A stretch of DNA of 64,000 nt. It comes from Semisulcospira habei (taxonomy: Eukaryota > Mollusca > Gastropoda > Semisulcospiridae). The stretch lies in contig BTPG01000007.1 in assembly GCA_036245525.1 (NCBI GenBank), forward strand, positions 164,332,160-164,396,159, in the 5' to 3' direction. Shown one piece after another: positions 36,923 through 48,348 of this stretch. The notes under the pieces are model-generated. The model had not been told where the DNA came from. It made no database searches and saw nothing but the letters and a program-made list of their open reading frames with translations. Both the position numbers and the translations under genes were made by a program. Position 1 is the stretch's first letter; each line of letters begins with the position of its first letter.

Positions 36923-37381
36923 GTATAGTCTTGTCCAAACATTCCACAATTTCGTTGACAGAGTTGTTTTTATTTGAAATTATGACGTTTGTTTACGGTG
37001 GTCCTTAACTCACTGTGTGTAGTATATAATTATGATTTCATGAAGTCATGTGAAGCATTCATATAATTAGCTGGTAAATTTTACATCTTTTTTCGAATGT
37101 AAAACGGCTGTACTCTAACACTAGCCTCTGTCCAAAAACAGAACTAGATTATTCGTAATTAACACGTGTGGCTGAATCAGAACTACGTCAAACTACAAGT
37201 ATTTGTGTATTGCGTCATTGTTGGACAACAAAAAAAAACAAACAACAACCACATAACGGTCCGCAGATAGCGAACAAGCAGCTGCAATCTGACGGAGCTG
37301 TGTGTTTGCTGCAGGTGCTTCGGATAACTTAAAACTGTGATCATCAACTCCGATTAACTTGATGCCTTGCATATAGGCAAC

Positions 37382-37495
37382 CCAGTAAGGAAAACTGCTT
37401 CCGGCACAAAGGTCCTAGGGCCGAGGTCGGCCGCCATGGACCCGCGCACAGTCGTGCGCGGGCCTACCCAGCGGCCGATGCCGGCCCTAGGACTT
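37382..37495. repeat. Family I GC-rich hairpin
   Basis: GTCCTAGGGCCG / CGGCCCTAGGAC outer arms and GGACCCGCGCAC / GTGCGCGGGCC inner arms. Confidence 0.8.
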
Positions 37496-38529
37496 TTGCC
37501 TCAAGCTACTCCGCCAGTACTTGTAGCTAATGATACTATCGGAGATGAAGAAAACACACTAGTGCAGCACGTCGCCACAGTAATTAGTGTACAGTGTGCA
37601 TATGTCAGTTATGGCCGACATTAGCCCGAAGACCTGTCTCCATCTCCGTCTCACTCTAGCTTCTTGAGCCTAGATCCGAGCTTCAAGTCTCGTTCTTTCA
37701 CGCTCTCGTTACCGCGAGACGAGCACGCGCTGGCTACACCCCGCGCCACCTAGTGACAGGTTCGCAAGCACAAGGGGAGCTAAGCATATTTGAAGCTTGT
37801 CGACAAATAGGGGGAGAATGCGAATTGAGAGCTCTGTTGAAATACAGTTGCGGTTTTTTTGGAATGCTGTGAGCCCAACAGGCTGAGCAGACTCGGACGT
37901 GGTTCTATGAATTCAGTCGCATAAAGAAGCCTACAACCCTGCCTCGGTTGTATTGCCAAAAAAAAAAAAAAAAAAAAAAAAATGTGACCGATCAGTTCAT
38001 CCTAACCATAAGCCTATCCTCAATTTCGGACACATTACCAATACTGAAGGGAAAATGGAAAACATTTCAAAGGGGAAGAAATTTCCAACAAAGAAAGAAT
38101 CACGCTTAGAAAAGACAAGTACAAGGGACGGAAAAGCAAAGAAAGAAAGAAAATAAGAAGTGATTTTTGTTTAATTTGGAGACAGAGAAAAAAAATCACC
38201 AAAATTTTGACCGGCAACAGGCATTAGGCTCTCCTGATCGCGTGCATGCTACAGGGGTTCATGAGAATATACACAGTTTGAAGGATTGTTTCAGAGGCAA
38301 AAAATGCATAGTTTTGTATCTAAAAAAGAAAAAAAGTTTCCACAAAATAGTGCACATTTTAATCTGCAATAGGTAGAGAGTCTCTTAACTTCCAGCATAT
38401 GCGAAGGCCGTTACAATCCATCCCTATTGTAATTTGAAGGGTTTGTTTCTGAGGCCAAAAAGATCAGTTTTTTTTTTTTTAAAGAAAAAAAAAATTTCGC
38501 AAAATCACAAAATAGTGCAGTTTTACTTA

Positions 38530-38594
38530 CAAGAGGCAAAGATTCTCATGAGCCCCTGCATATGCAGGGGCTCATGAGAATCTATGCTTCTTGC
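38530..38594. repeat. Family B hairpin
   Basis: AGATTCTCATGAGCCCCTGC and its exact complement around ATAT. Confidence 0.87.
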
Positions 38595-38889
38595 TGATGG
38601 AATGGTCAACTGACTTATTCGAAATATGGGCTCGCGAGAATCTGTTACCCAAGCAGCCGCAAGAGGCTGGTCAACAGATTTATCCGAGGCTTGGCGACAT
38701 TTCTGCATGTCTTCTGGCCTAAGAAGGGGATTTCCCCCCGTGCCATTTGGCCGAGGGTTAACATTTCAGAATGCGCTAAATGGTTTCAAAATCCAGGCAG
38801 CTGTTTCACCCCCATCGTCAACTGCCTGGAGACGGGGCAACTGTAAAACAGTAAACCTCGCATATAACAAAACTCCAGAAAACACTTTT

Positions 38890-38937
<48 letters not shown>

Positions 38938-39144
38938 GGGGGGGGGGGGGGGTTTGTTGGTTATCATTATCCAAATTTTGCTGTAAAATAAAGTCATCTC
39001 CGTAGACAGAGTGCAATCAGATAGTTAGTTAGTTAGTTATTGGGGTTTAACGCCGAGCAGGCGACTAAGGCCACCTCACGGCGGGAAGGGTAAAAGTCTG
39101 GCTAAAAAGTCCCACAGGACGTTCGTACTAGTCGACAGACTTTT

Positions 39145-39202
39145 AACCCTAACCCTAACCCTGACCCTGACCCTAACCCTAACCCTGACCCTAACCCTAA
39201 CC
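39145..39202 (+). repeat. Interstitial telomere-like array (CCCTAA)n
   Basis: CCCTAA repeats mixed with CCCTGA variants. Flanked by a direct duplication of AGGACGTTCGTACTAGTC plus KACAGACTTTT (39115-39143 and 39205-39233). Confidence 0.85.
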
Positions 39203-39288
39203 AGGACGTTCGTACTAGTCTACAGACTTTTTCCAAGCTCATCAGTAAAATATTCAGATTTATACAGTCTACAGAGACTCAAATCACG

Positions 39289-39508
39289 TTAACCCATTTA
39301 GCCCCGGGACCGTGCAGCAGGAGATGGATTGATCATGATAATTCAAGGGTAGTGCCAGATGAGCTTGGCGCCTGAAGGCGCCAAGCTTATCTGGCACTAC
39401 CCTTGAATTATCATGATCAATCCATCACCTACAACTGGTAGGCCTACATAGTTGTTAGACAATGCCTGCAAAAGTTTGGAAATGCGGCTGTGGTGTTAAG
39501 AGAGTTAA
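39289..39508. mobile_element. Family A element
   Basis: Hairpin 39329-39423. One arm reads GATGAGC and the other GCTTATC, a single unmatched change. Confidence 0.86.
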
Positions 39509-40168
39509 GCAAATTAGGATCTTTGAAAAAAGTGTTGTTATACGAAGTTTGCTATAAACGAAGTGATGAAGTATGGCCTCTATATACATGCACATACAAT
39601 CCACTTCGCTGATGACAACGTATGCCTTAGTAACTATTGTGGTCTAAGCATAAGGTCTGACAAACAAAAGTCTGATGCCCAACATTATTTTAGCCGTCCG
39701 GACAGAACTTTTTCTATGTGAATTAACCTCGCTTACAATACGAGTAGCTACTTATGTTATTCTCCACCTTTGTTACTAGCGAAGTTTATTATTGTAGCTC
39801 AGGTGCTGTCCATTATTCTAGCTTGGCGCAGGGAGCTGTGCGTGATTAGAAACAAGAAGAGACTATGGCGCCAAGCTACCAAGGTCCGTTTCTCAATGGA
39901 GACTTGCGTATGGTGTTTAGAAGACACATTTGAACCGTTCGCTCGGGGACAGGAAAATATTCGAATGATTTGTGTAAAGTGCTGGTTTGTGTAAAGTACT
40001 GGCGTTTCTAGTTGAAGTCAGGCATTAAGATTCTTGTTGGTGCAGGATAAAAGTGCTTGAGGTTTGGATTTCATGGGGAAAAGACAACACACTAAATCAA
40101 ATAATATCTGTCATGAAAAGAAAATGATGCTGAAACACAACTAAAGCGCACATCATTGTCGGAACCTA

Positions 40169-40219
40169 CTCGTTTATTTATTTATTTATTTGTTTATTAT
40201 TATTTGTTTGTTTATGTAT

Positions 40220-40270
<51 letters not shown>

Positions 40271-40272
40271 TT
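40169..40272 (+). repeat. (ATTT)n array
   Basis: Tetranucleotide run with a few TTTG units. Confidence 0.95.
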
Positions 40273-40772
40273 TTGCCCCCGAATTAGTGTAACGTTTTAT
40301 CTGCGTGTACTGCACGGCGCTTAAGTGACACAGTAACAGCGACAACTTAACATTTTTGACAACCAGTAAATTATAGTTTGATTTAACGAAAACAAGATTT
40401 TATTGCCGTGGTTGCTTTTGTTTCTGTTGTTGTTTACATTGTTGCTGTTACTGTTGACGATTAGAATGAAAACAATAAAAGTATTATTCGCATCATGATA
40501 TTTATTTTATTTTTCTCGTACTGTAAATTTTCTTGTATTTTCTAGTAGAGATTATATGATATTGTTTTTTTTTCTGTTGTTGTTGCTGCTGTTGTTGCTG
40601 TCATCAGTTGTTGTTATTTTTGTTGTTATAGTTGTGACTGAAGCTTTGTTGTTGCTGTTGCTTATTATGAAGAAGACGATACTAATGATGAAAATAACGA
40701 CGCCATTGCTATCAATAACGATGGCAATTACTGTTCCACGAGGACAATAACGAGACAGCAGCAATAACAAAC

Positions 40773-40972
40773 ATGAGAAGAACGACGATGATGATGGAAT
40801 CAGTTACGATAACATTGATAATGATGCTGATTTCAGTGGATCTGGGCGTCAGTCAGGCGTGCAACATGACGCATGCAGCAGAGTGCGTCAAGCTGATGGA
40901 GAAAGCAGTGGGACGCGTCATTGAAAGTGCGTCAGGCGTCACGAAAAAGGAGACGCTGCAGAAATTATGTCT
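40773..40972 (+). CDS. Secreted six-cysteine-module protein, exon 1
   Basis: First coding exon of a seven-exon gene running to 58523. It opens at an ATG in an AACATGAGAAG context; a second possible start is the ATG of MESVTITLIMML. The N-terminus is a hydrophobic signal peptide (TITLIMMLISVDLGVSQA) with likely cleavage before CNMTH. The mature part supplies cysteines 1-3 of module 1 (spacing C-x7-C-x27-C) and an N-glycosylation site NMT. The exon ends at CT|GTGAGT, phase 2, immediately after cysteine 3. The protein is therefore probably extracellular. I do not recognise the family; helical cysteine-rich invertebrate domains such as DUF19/T20D4.11-like are a weak alternative. The promoter and 5' UTR were not identified; the preceding 200 bp are GTT/GAT-rich low complexity. 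Confidence 0.75.
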
Positions 40973-41046
40973 GTGAGTACGTTAATGTCTGTGACTTTGG
41001 ACCTTACGGCTTACTGCGTTCTGGTCTAATCGCAGATCAGTTGAAA

Positions 41047-41140
41047 TTAACCCTTCGGCTGTCGGTAGCGAGCTTTTGTCGCGATGATTCCTGTAGGAAT
41101 CATCGCGATAAAAACTCGCTACCGACACCCAAAGGGTTAA
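41047..41140. mobile_element. Family D palindrome, GCGAGC variant
   Basis: Both arms carry an extra GCGAG / CTCGC not found in other copies. TTAA at both ends. Starts 75 bp after exon 1. Confidence 0.87.
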
Positions 41141-41201
41141 TTCCACCAAATAAATTCCACTCTTCAGAACCCGTCTCATCTCTCTTTCACTCCTAGTACA
41201 A

Positions 41202-41645
41202 TACAGCCTGTCTTGAGCGACCACCCGTTTGAGAGATCACCTGTCATCAAAGACCACCATTTAGGTGGCTGTAGCCACTAACCATAACCCTGGCTGCGGC
41301 CACCTAAATGATGGTCTTTAATGACAGGTGACACCTTTTCCCTCTTCCAGACTTCTCTTAACTCATTCTACCCCAGACACACCACAGCAAGATGAGGATC
41401 GACAATGATAGTTCAAGGATGATGCCAGAATAGCTTGGCGCCTATGGGCGCCAAGCTATTCTGGCATCACCCTTGAACTATCATGGTCGATCTGTGTCCT
41501 GCACTGCAATGCAGTCTTCAGAGGACCACGGCAAAATTTGGGGATTTCGGTCTTGGGATAGAATGAGTTAAGAAGGCGCCTGTCTTTTAAGACCAATTCA
41601 TTTTTCCTTGTAAAACGTTGGTTACTCCAAACGGGCTCCACTGTA
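41202..41645. mobile_element. Family F element, TA-bounded, carrying family A
   Basis: Termini TACAGCCTGTCTTGAGCGAC and GGCTCCACTGTA suggest a Tc1/mariner-type MITE with TA target. Hairpin 41238-41331 has an extra loop. Confidence 0.78.
41358..41571. mobile_element. Family A element nested in a family F element
   Basis: Hairpin 41396-41491. TTAA on both sides. The family F sequence continues across the insertion, as in the uninterrupted copy at 10112-10312. Confidence 0.87.
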
Positions 41646-42122
41646 TATCCTACATAATGAATGTTTGCCGCTGGTGTTCATGTGGATCTAAGCTTTGAAC
41701 ACGTGTGCGTCGGACGCCCGAAGTTCTAGCTTCGACGTTGAAAATCTAAGACAGATTTCAGAAACACAGTCTGCGACCAGCAGCGGGCATGGTATTAAAA
41801 CTGGAGATCAAACAGAAATAGAAATGTTACGAAAAAGTGCACTGAAAAGTGACATGGAAAAGCGCAGTCACAAAACTAATGTAGATCGAAATCCATCGCA
41901 AACTGTGACTGCAATTATGATCATATTTTGCCAGTAAATTCGATTAATCCCTTAAATGCCGGGGCATGAAAACTGAATTGAATTGAATTGAAAATGTATT
42001 TTCTAAAGATGAAGACAGTAGGCAATCGCAAGTCGTTTTACATGTCTGTCCATAATAACATTTTAAATAAATATAACGGCACAAAAGGTAACGAGACAAA
42101 TAAAATAAAATAAAAAGAAGAG

Positions 42123-42318
<196 letters not shown>

Positions 42319-42529
42319 CAGATGTAAAGCAGCAGAAGGGTAACGCATGGTGCCTGTTACTCAAATGATGTTTTACAATCACACACGCACCCACACACAC
42401 ACGCACACATACCCACGCGTGTGCATACATTAGATTCAAATAAACTTAAAAGTGATCATAGATTATATGAAAGAATATTAACTGCAAGATTTCAACTACA
42501 AACTGAAAGAGAACGGACGCTGCGCTGCT

Positions 42530-42722
42530 GCTAGAGACATGAATCCTCCATGAGCCCGCGCGATTGCGGGCGCTCATGAGGACTGATGTCGCTTGTTAGT
42601 CCTACGTTCTCCCTGCCTATTTTTGGTCCCAGTCAGCAATCCGTTTCTTCACGCGAGTGTTGATCAGCGTGCAATAGTTTCAGACGCGAAATTGGCGATC
42701 ACTCAGACAGCGAAGGGGTTAA
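42530..42722. mobile_element. Family B hairpin and right TTAA end
   Basis: Hairpin 42530-42596 with mismatches; end CAGCGAAGGGGTTAA. A perfect family C hairpin follows 20 bp later. Confidence 0.78.
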
Positions 42723-42741
42723 TAGAAGAGTGCTCACGCTT

Positions 42742-42810
42742 GTGTGCTGGTCTGTGATTTTGGACCTTACGGCCTACGGCCGTAAGGTCCAAAATCACAG
42801 ACCAGCACAC
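42742..42810. repeat. Family C hairpin, perfect
   Basis: TGTGCTGGTCTGTGATTTTG to its complement without mismatch; tip GGCCTACGGCC. Confidence 0.9.
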
Positions 42811-43290
42811 ATTTAGAGGGTGATCGTGTCACGGCGACCTGATCAACGTCAGCACTAACCGGAACAACTATTTGCCGCAAAAACACCGTCACCAGAACAC
42901 GCGCGCTCGCCGCTGTTAGTTGGACAAACCGGGGCAACGAAAATGCATCTTTGCCAATCTCGGAAGTCGTGTCCATTGAGAAAATATTCTCAGTCGCTCT
43001 TTACTTTTTCTGTCTGTTTGTCGCTTCGTCCGTCTGTCAATATAGTAGGCATACAGATTGACACCCAACTGTAAATTATCACTTGAAAGTTGAATTTTTT
43101 TCCCCCAGTTTGTTTTAAAGAAATGTGGTTCTCGTAAAAAAAATAAAATTGTACAGCTACGTGTAGGCTACAGTCTGTTTGCCTACAGACGGACAGGCAG
43201 ACAAACATCTGCAGAACAACACTTGATGTGAAGGGGCGGACCATAACACGCCTAGGGAGGGTGTCACCACTTCATTTACAACTTTTATTA

Positions 43291-43504
43291 TTAACCCATT
43301 CAGCCCTGACGCACTACAGCAGGAGATGGGTCGACCAAGATAATTCAAGGGCAGTGACAGGTTAGCTTGGCGCCTGTCGGCGCCAAGCTAATCTGGCACT
43401 GCCCTTGAATTATCATGGTCGATCCATCTCCTGCAACTGGTGCATAGTCATTAGATGACGCCTCCTAAATTTGGGAAATACGGCCGTCGGGCTGAATGAG
43501 TCAA
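43291..43504. mobile_element. Family A element
   Basis: Hairpin 43332-43425 with the GGGCAGTG / CACTGCCC variant in both arms. Right-end TTAA mutated to TCAA. Intron 1 of the six-cysteine-module gene. Confidence 0.85.
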
Positions 43505-43663
43505 TCGAAATATCAAACGATGGGGTTGGTTTAGTATAGTCGGGTTGGGGTGGGGGTCTCCGGAATCCCCGCCTCTCCTACCCCCCCCCCCTCCCCCCCC
43601 CTGCACTCACCGCCCCGAATCCGCACCTAAAATACATGTCTTCGTTTATTTATTTTTTTTCAG

Positions 43664-43806
43664 TGATGTAATAAAAGGCAACAATCTTACCCAGTGCTAC
43701 ATCGAGGCTACTGGAGGCTGCGAGCCCCAGAGCGCTGAAAGTCCCACCTCCACGATGGCGGACTGGGAACGCGTCATGCAAGACTTGTACCAAATGTGCG
43801 ACGGAG
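43664..43806 (+). CDS. Secreted six-cysteine-module protein, exon 2
   Basis: Second half of module 1. Acceptor TTTTTTTTCAG|T and donor GGAG|GTCAGT; phase 2 in, phase 1 out, matching exon 1. It encodes cysteines 4-6 with spacing C-x7-C-x25-C and a glycosylation site NNLT. The centre (EPQSAESPTSTM) is Ser/Thr/Pro-rich. The frame stays open only in this phase. The intron before it carries a family-D TTAA hairpin, a family-A element nested in a family-F element, (TAA)n and (CA)n arrays, a family-C hairpin and another family-A element. Confidence 0.78.
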
Positions 43807-43822
43807 GTCAGTTAGTTGGTCA

Positions 43823-43861
43823 TTCATTCATTCATTCATTCATTCATTCATTCATTCATTT
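43823..43861 (+). repeat. (ATTC)n array
   Basis: Ten units starting 17 bp after exon 2. Confidence 0.93.
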
Positions 43862-43900
43862 GGTCTGTCACGTTAACGGCTAATGAGCTAGCAAACATAA

Positions 43901-43992
43901 TTAACCCTTTGCGTGTCGGTAGCAGTTATTGTCGTGACGATTCCTGCTGGAATCATCGCGACAAAAACCGGTACCGACACGCGAAGGGTTAA
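43901..43992. mobile_element. Family D palindrome
   Basis: TTAACCCTTTGCGTGTCGG to CCGACACGCGAAGGGTTAA, with several arm mismatches. Starts 95 bp after exon 2. Confidence 0.86.
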
Positions 43993-44376
43993 TAAGGCTG
44001 TTTAGCGTGGCCCGGGACAGAACGTTTTCTGACAAAATTTTCCTCGCAAAAGTGTCCCTCAAGAAGTGCTCAACGTAGGAAGGGAGAGAAGACTTTTTAA
44101 AAGACTAGTACCGTTTCTTCGCTAAAAAATGAATTATGTCCCTTATACTGAAATGAGCACAAGCATGTAGCAGCATCTCTCATTAAAATTTAGTGTACGA
44201 TTTGTCCTCCCCCCCCCCCACCCCCACCCCCACACACACACCCACTCACCCAACCACTCTCTCCCGTCCACCCCCCCCCCCCCCAACCTGCACTTTCTTT
44301 TGGGTGGTGTTAAATTTGGATCTTTTTGTGTGATTCATGTATACCGGAACAGAACTGGAAAATACTATAAAAAAAA

Positions 44377-45467
44377 CTAGACCTAAAGGGTTGACTGCCA
44401 GTGCTTGTTACTAATTTAGAAAAAACTACCAAGTGAGTACGATAAAGCACTGTCAAGGGAGAGAAGTGTGCATGATAGACCAATGATCATAGATCTACTT
44501 TGGTCCAAGCACACACACTCAAAAAAAAAAAGATAGGAAAGAGGGGGCGCTAAGAGACTGAAAGCAATGCATATGGAAAAAGGGGGCCGTATCACATATC
44601 CACTGTTCCAGCCCCTAGGTGCATGGAAATTTATAGGTCCCCCAAGTGGGGGTCCAGATATTGAGCCGGTGTGGCGACCTCTTCAGCACACCATCGGGAA
44701 TACTGGAGGAAGAGAAGGAATTTCTGCTTACCTGCAAAGAAGACGACATTTTACTGTGGTTCCTGCAGGGGCATACATTCGATGCCTCCACCTAGAGCTA
44801 AATTTCCATGCACCCTAAGAGAGAACCTACTAAAAAGGGGGAAGGGGTTGCAGTCGAAATTGTAGTAAAAAACTAGACCGAAAGGGTTGACTGCCAGTGC
44901 TTGTAATTTAGAAAAAAAAAACTACCAAGTGAGTACGAAAAAGCACTGTCAAGGGAGAGAAGTGTGCATGATAGACCAATGATCAAAGATCTACTTTGGT
45001 CCAAGCACACACACAAAAAAAAAAAAAAGACAGGAAAGAGGGGGCGCTAAGAGACTGAAAGCAATGCATATGGAAGAAGGGGGGCGTATCACATATCCAC
45101 TGTTCCAACCCCTAGGTGCATGGAAATTTAAATCTAGGTCCCCCAAGTGGGGGTCCAGATATTGAGCCGGTGTGGACAGCTGTTTCGGTCTTGGCGACCT
45201 CTTCAGCACACCATCGGGAATACTGGAGGAAGAGAAGGAATTTCTGCTTTCCTGCAAAGAAGACGACATTTTACTGTGGTTCCTGCAGGGGCATACATTC
45301 CATGCCTCCACCTAGAGCTAAATTTCCATGCACCCTAAGAGAGAACCTACTAAAAAGGGGGAAGGGGTTGCAGTCGAAATTGTAGTAAAAAACTAGACCT
45401 TTCGGGTTGACTGCCAGTGCTTGTAATTTAGAAAAAATCTACCAAGTGAGTACGAAAAAGCACTATG
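44377..45467 (+). repeat. Tandem duplication of an approximately 0.5-kb unit, 2.15 copies
   Basis: Units start at CTAGACC at 44377, 44873 and 45393 (496 and 520 bp; the third is partial). The units are nearly identical; unit 2 has an extra piece around 45176-45190. Each has an inner inverted repeat TGCATGGAAATTTA / AAATTTCCATGCA spanning about 200 bp and a (CA)/(A)n tract. Intron 2 of the six-cysteine-module gene. Short frames in it are duplicated but show no domain. Confidence 0.85.
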
Positions 45468-45635
45468 CATGCTGCATCTTTCAACCCTAGTTTCAGCTAT
45501 GGACTGTACCTTAGTCGCCTGCTCGGCGTTAAACCCAAATAACTAAATGTATTTGATTCGTTTGTTCGTTTATTTTTTTTTTATTGCTAGTTTGTTTGTT
45601 TTTCTGGATATAATAAGATTTCCTCTCTTTTCCAG

Positions 45636-45735
45636 CCTGTCCGAATTTCTTGGAGCGAACCATCAACATTACACAATGCACAAGTCTGATACGTTTCGAC
45701 GAACTGTATGACAACTCGTACCTGTCATTCTGCAA
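45636..45735 (+). CDS. Secreted six-cysteine-module protein, exon 3
   Basis: First half of module 2. Acceptor CTCTTTTCCAG|CC, donor TGCAA|GTGAGT; phase 1 in, phase 2 out. It encodes ACPNFLERTINITQC followed by 17 residues and a third cysteine. The C-x12-C spacing and phase pattern match exon 5, marking it as a duplicated half-module. It has an N-glycosylation site NIT. The intron before it contains a family-D hairpin and the 0.5-kb tandem repeats at 44377-45467. Confidence 0.78.
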
Positions 45736-45992
45736 GTGAGTAAATTGGAAGTTGTCCAGTTCACAGATAGAGGTATGTCTTAACATTGTGACACGTGATT
45801 GTAATATTCTGGTTGTCGTGACTCTGGCGTGACTGATTAGTGAAAATTAATGAGTACTAAAATCCTAACTTTCGTGATACGTCGGCAACAAAAGAAGTTA
45901 TGATGCCAAGACAGCTCCCATCCCACCCCCCCCCCCACCCCCCCTCCTTCCCACCCCGAACACACACATGTACCCTCTCTTCAGATCAACTA

Positions 45993-46146
45993 AGGGTGGT
46001 GCCAGAATAGCTTGGCGCCGCCAGGCGCCAAGCTATTCTGGCTCCACCCTTAAACTGTCATGGTCAAGTACAGCGTTTGAGAAAGAAGAAGAACTATGAT
46101 GGTCGATTATTATCTCTTGTAGTATTGTCAGAGTTCAGTGGGTTAA
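45993..46146. repeat. Family A hairpin with right TTAA end
   Basis: Hairpin to about 46062 and end TTCAGTGGGTTAA; left end not recognised. Intron 3 of the six-cysteine-module gene. Confidence 0.75.
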
Positions 46147-46562
46147 AGAGAGAATTTTAAATTTCTTTTTAATTGTCGCTGCAAACAGCCTGTGGCTACA
46201 GCCCCTGTTGTTTCGTGAGGGGGAGGTGGGGAAGGGGGGGGGGGGGAGGCAGGGGGTTATTTTCAGCCATGGTAAGCTGCCAGGGCAATCACCTCCACTC
46301 TCAAGAATCACATAAAGTTCTCTGTATTTGGAGTGTGGCCAGAGTCATGGTGAGGTAATCAAAGCTGACATAAATCAAGTTCTCGCACCGCTGGGTGGCC
46401 TGACGGTATTTAGCCCAGAAACACAAATATCGACAACCGCAAATAGCATCACAAAGCGATTAAACCCTCGCAATGTGCGTACATTTTTATTTCTGGAATC
46501 GTGGTTCATTCAACGGCCAAAAGCCAACACCTTCCAAGAAACATGGGTACAAATTGGTCTCA

Positions 46563-46629
46563 GCAAGAGACATAGATTCTCATGAGCCCTCGCAGTCGCG
46601 GGGGCTCATGAGGATCTATGTCTCTTGCA
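46563..46629. repeat. Family B hairpin in intron 3
   Basis: Centre CCCTCGCAGTCGCGGGGG. The right element sequence runs to the copied segment before exon 4. Confidence 0.83.
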
Positions 46630-46726
46630 GTTGGATCGTGTGCACTTTTTTTCGGCAGTGAAAAAGCACAGTTTTCCGTGTTCTCAGCCTGCTTGCATTG
46701 TCGATCTTTATATTTTTATATTTCAG

Positions 46727-46851
46727 ATCTCTGAACGCAAGTCTTCAATGTTCGCGCCAAGTGTCGGGAGAATGCCCTCTGTTCTCACAGCTGTTCTACG
46801 ATCTGCTTCCACGGGGGATAGATCAGACAGCGGATACTATTTGCACTGCAA
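46727..46851 (+). CDS. Secreted six-cysteine-module protein, exon 4
   Basis: Second half of module 2. Acceptor TATATTTCAG|ATC, donor GCAA|GTGAGC; phase 2 in, phase 1 out. Cysteines 4-6 are spaced C-x7-C-x22-C, identical at C5-C6 to exon 6, with a shared CP-(L/M)-F pattern after cysteine 5 and a Leu/Tyr-rich helix (LFSQLFYDLL). It has an N-glycosylation site NAS. Ninety bases of intron directly upstream recur between two AT arrays at 55868-55955. The following intron holds the 7.5-kb transposon. Confidence 0.78.
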
Positions 46852-47179
46852 GTGAGCGATTAGCTGATGATGTGAATGTTAATTACTACTACTACTACTG
46901 CTACTACTGCTACTACTACGGGACAATATCACTCTTCAGTTTTCTGATAGAATCCTATATTTTCAGCAAGATTTGTGTATTTGTTTACAGACCATGTCAA
47001 TTTTATTGTTTTGACTTTTCCAAGACTGAGTCTCTGAGACATATCCCTTCAAGATTTTTGCCTGAATTTTTTTTTTAGTATATTTTTACATCTTTTCTTA
47101 AACCCTTTCTTTTAGACTCGTTTGCGAGACTTTTACCATTGCCGCAGTCAGATTGCCATAGTCGCCTGCTCGGCGTTAA

Positions 47180-47575
47180 AGGTCCTGGTTCAGCAATTAG
47201 TCAGTTGAGGACAGCGAAAAAAAAATTTCGAAGTCCCTACTGACCTGACTTGAAGTGCAACCCTGACAGGGCCTCATCAGATGGGATCCCCGAACATTCA
47301 CGTTACTATAGCTGCTGTAGAGTGTCAGACGTCCTTGACGGCTGTCACAGTTCATGCAAACAGGTATACGCCACTCAGCTGCCAAAGGTCACTTCCAGTT
47401 GCATCTGTCCGTACACGGTAACACCCACAATTCTCGTGCAACAACAACGAAAGATGACTATCCAACTTTCACTTCTGGGCCGGTACTGGGAAGCACTGAG
47501 CGACGTCCACAGCGTCCAAAAATGGCCCAGGGAATGGTGACGGTACGTCGAACATGCTATATCGTGGTCTTCTCA
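47180..47575 (+). repeat. Left terminal inverted repeat of the 7.5-kb element
   Basis: Shares with the right end the blocks CAGCAATTAGTCAGT, GTTACTATAGCTGCT, GTGTCAGACGTCCTTGACGG and CACTTCCAGTTGCATCTGTC, with small indels between them, showing moderate age. Confidence 0.85.
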
Positions 47576-47875
47576 TTTCTTATGTCCTCGCATTTATCCA
47601 AAACAAGGTTTCCTCGAAAGCGTTTGCAAACAACAAGTCTTTATGGTAGTCGCCATTTTTACGAAGGGAAGCTACTAGATAATGTGTGTGTAAGGGACAG
47701 CACTCCCGTGCTAAGCAACGCGCAAACGCCCACCTCAAAACGATTTTATTTTTCACAAAAGCCTGGGAGATAATTTACAGGTCATCATGCAACAATGTGA
47801 TGTGCATGGGTGACAGTGCGAGAATATGAAATGAATGTAAACGGGACATAAATATGCCCCATAAATCCATGGCCA

Positions 47876-47941
47876 GCAAGCGATATACATTCCCATGAGC
47901 TCCTGCGGATGCAGGGGCTCATGAGAATGTATGACTTTTGC
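47876..47941. repeat. Family B hairpin inside the 7.5-kb transposon
   Basis: The ACATTCCCATGAG / CTCATGAGAATGT change is largely matched between arms. It is one of few hairpins inside the transposon. Confidence 0.8.
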
Positions 47942-48250
47942 ATTTGGAACAGGCTGGCTGAAGGCCTGTTCTGTCTGAACCAAACAGCTGAAATTCAGCT
48001 TTTCGGGATTTTGAAAAGCTGAATCAGCTTCTAGGAGTGAAGACGGTCACCCATTGATGTGATTGTGCCTGTTCGTGTGTGTTACACGGACATAAAATTT
48101 GATTCCATTATAAGAATCTAAGCACTAGGTAATATTTTGCTTTGTCGTTTACTTCTCATCTTGTTTTTTTTTTTTTTTTTTTTTTTTGTATCACAAAAGA
48201 TAATTACCGTCTGCAAACTTGATGAGTTCAGTGATAATATTTTCTCCCCA

Positions 48251-48348
48251 GACCAACTGCTGTCTATGCACACGCAATGCACCCTGCCCAATGCATACCT
48301 CATGCAGGTGCCTGACAGCAAACACCGATACACCAACTACAAGCTAAA
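48251..48348 (+). CDS. Candidate cysteine-rich exon inside the transposon
   Basis: After an acceptor-like TTTTCTCCCCAG the frame reads TNCCLCTRNAPCPMHTSCRC and ends at TAA soon after. The spaced Cys pairs resemble a zinc-binding cysteine-rich tail. It could be a remnant transposase exon; no partner exon was established. Confidence 0.25.

Noticed and set aside
40556..40770. Hydrophobic or Asn/Thr-rich frames upstream of exon 1
   Set aside because: GTT/GAT low-complexity sequence; no start or splice support.
44567..45385. Duplicated frames in the 0.5-kb tandem repeat as a gene
   Set aside because: The same sequence is open in two frames in both units only because the units are near identical. 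No motif, and in an intron.
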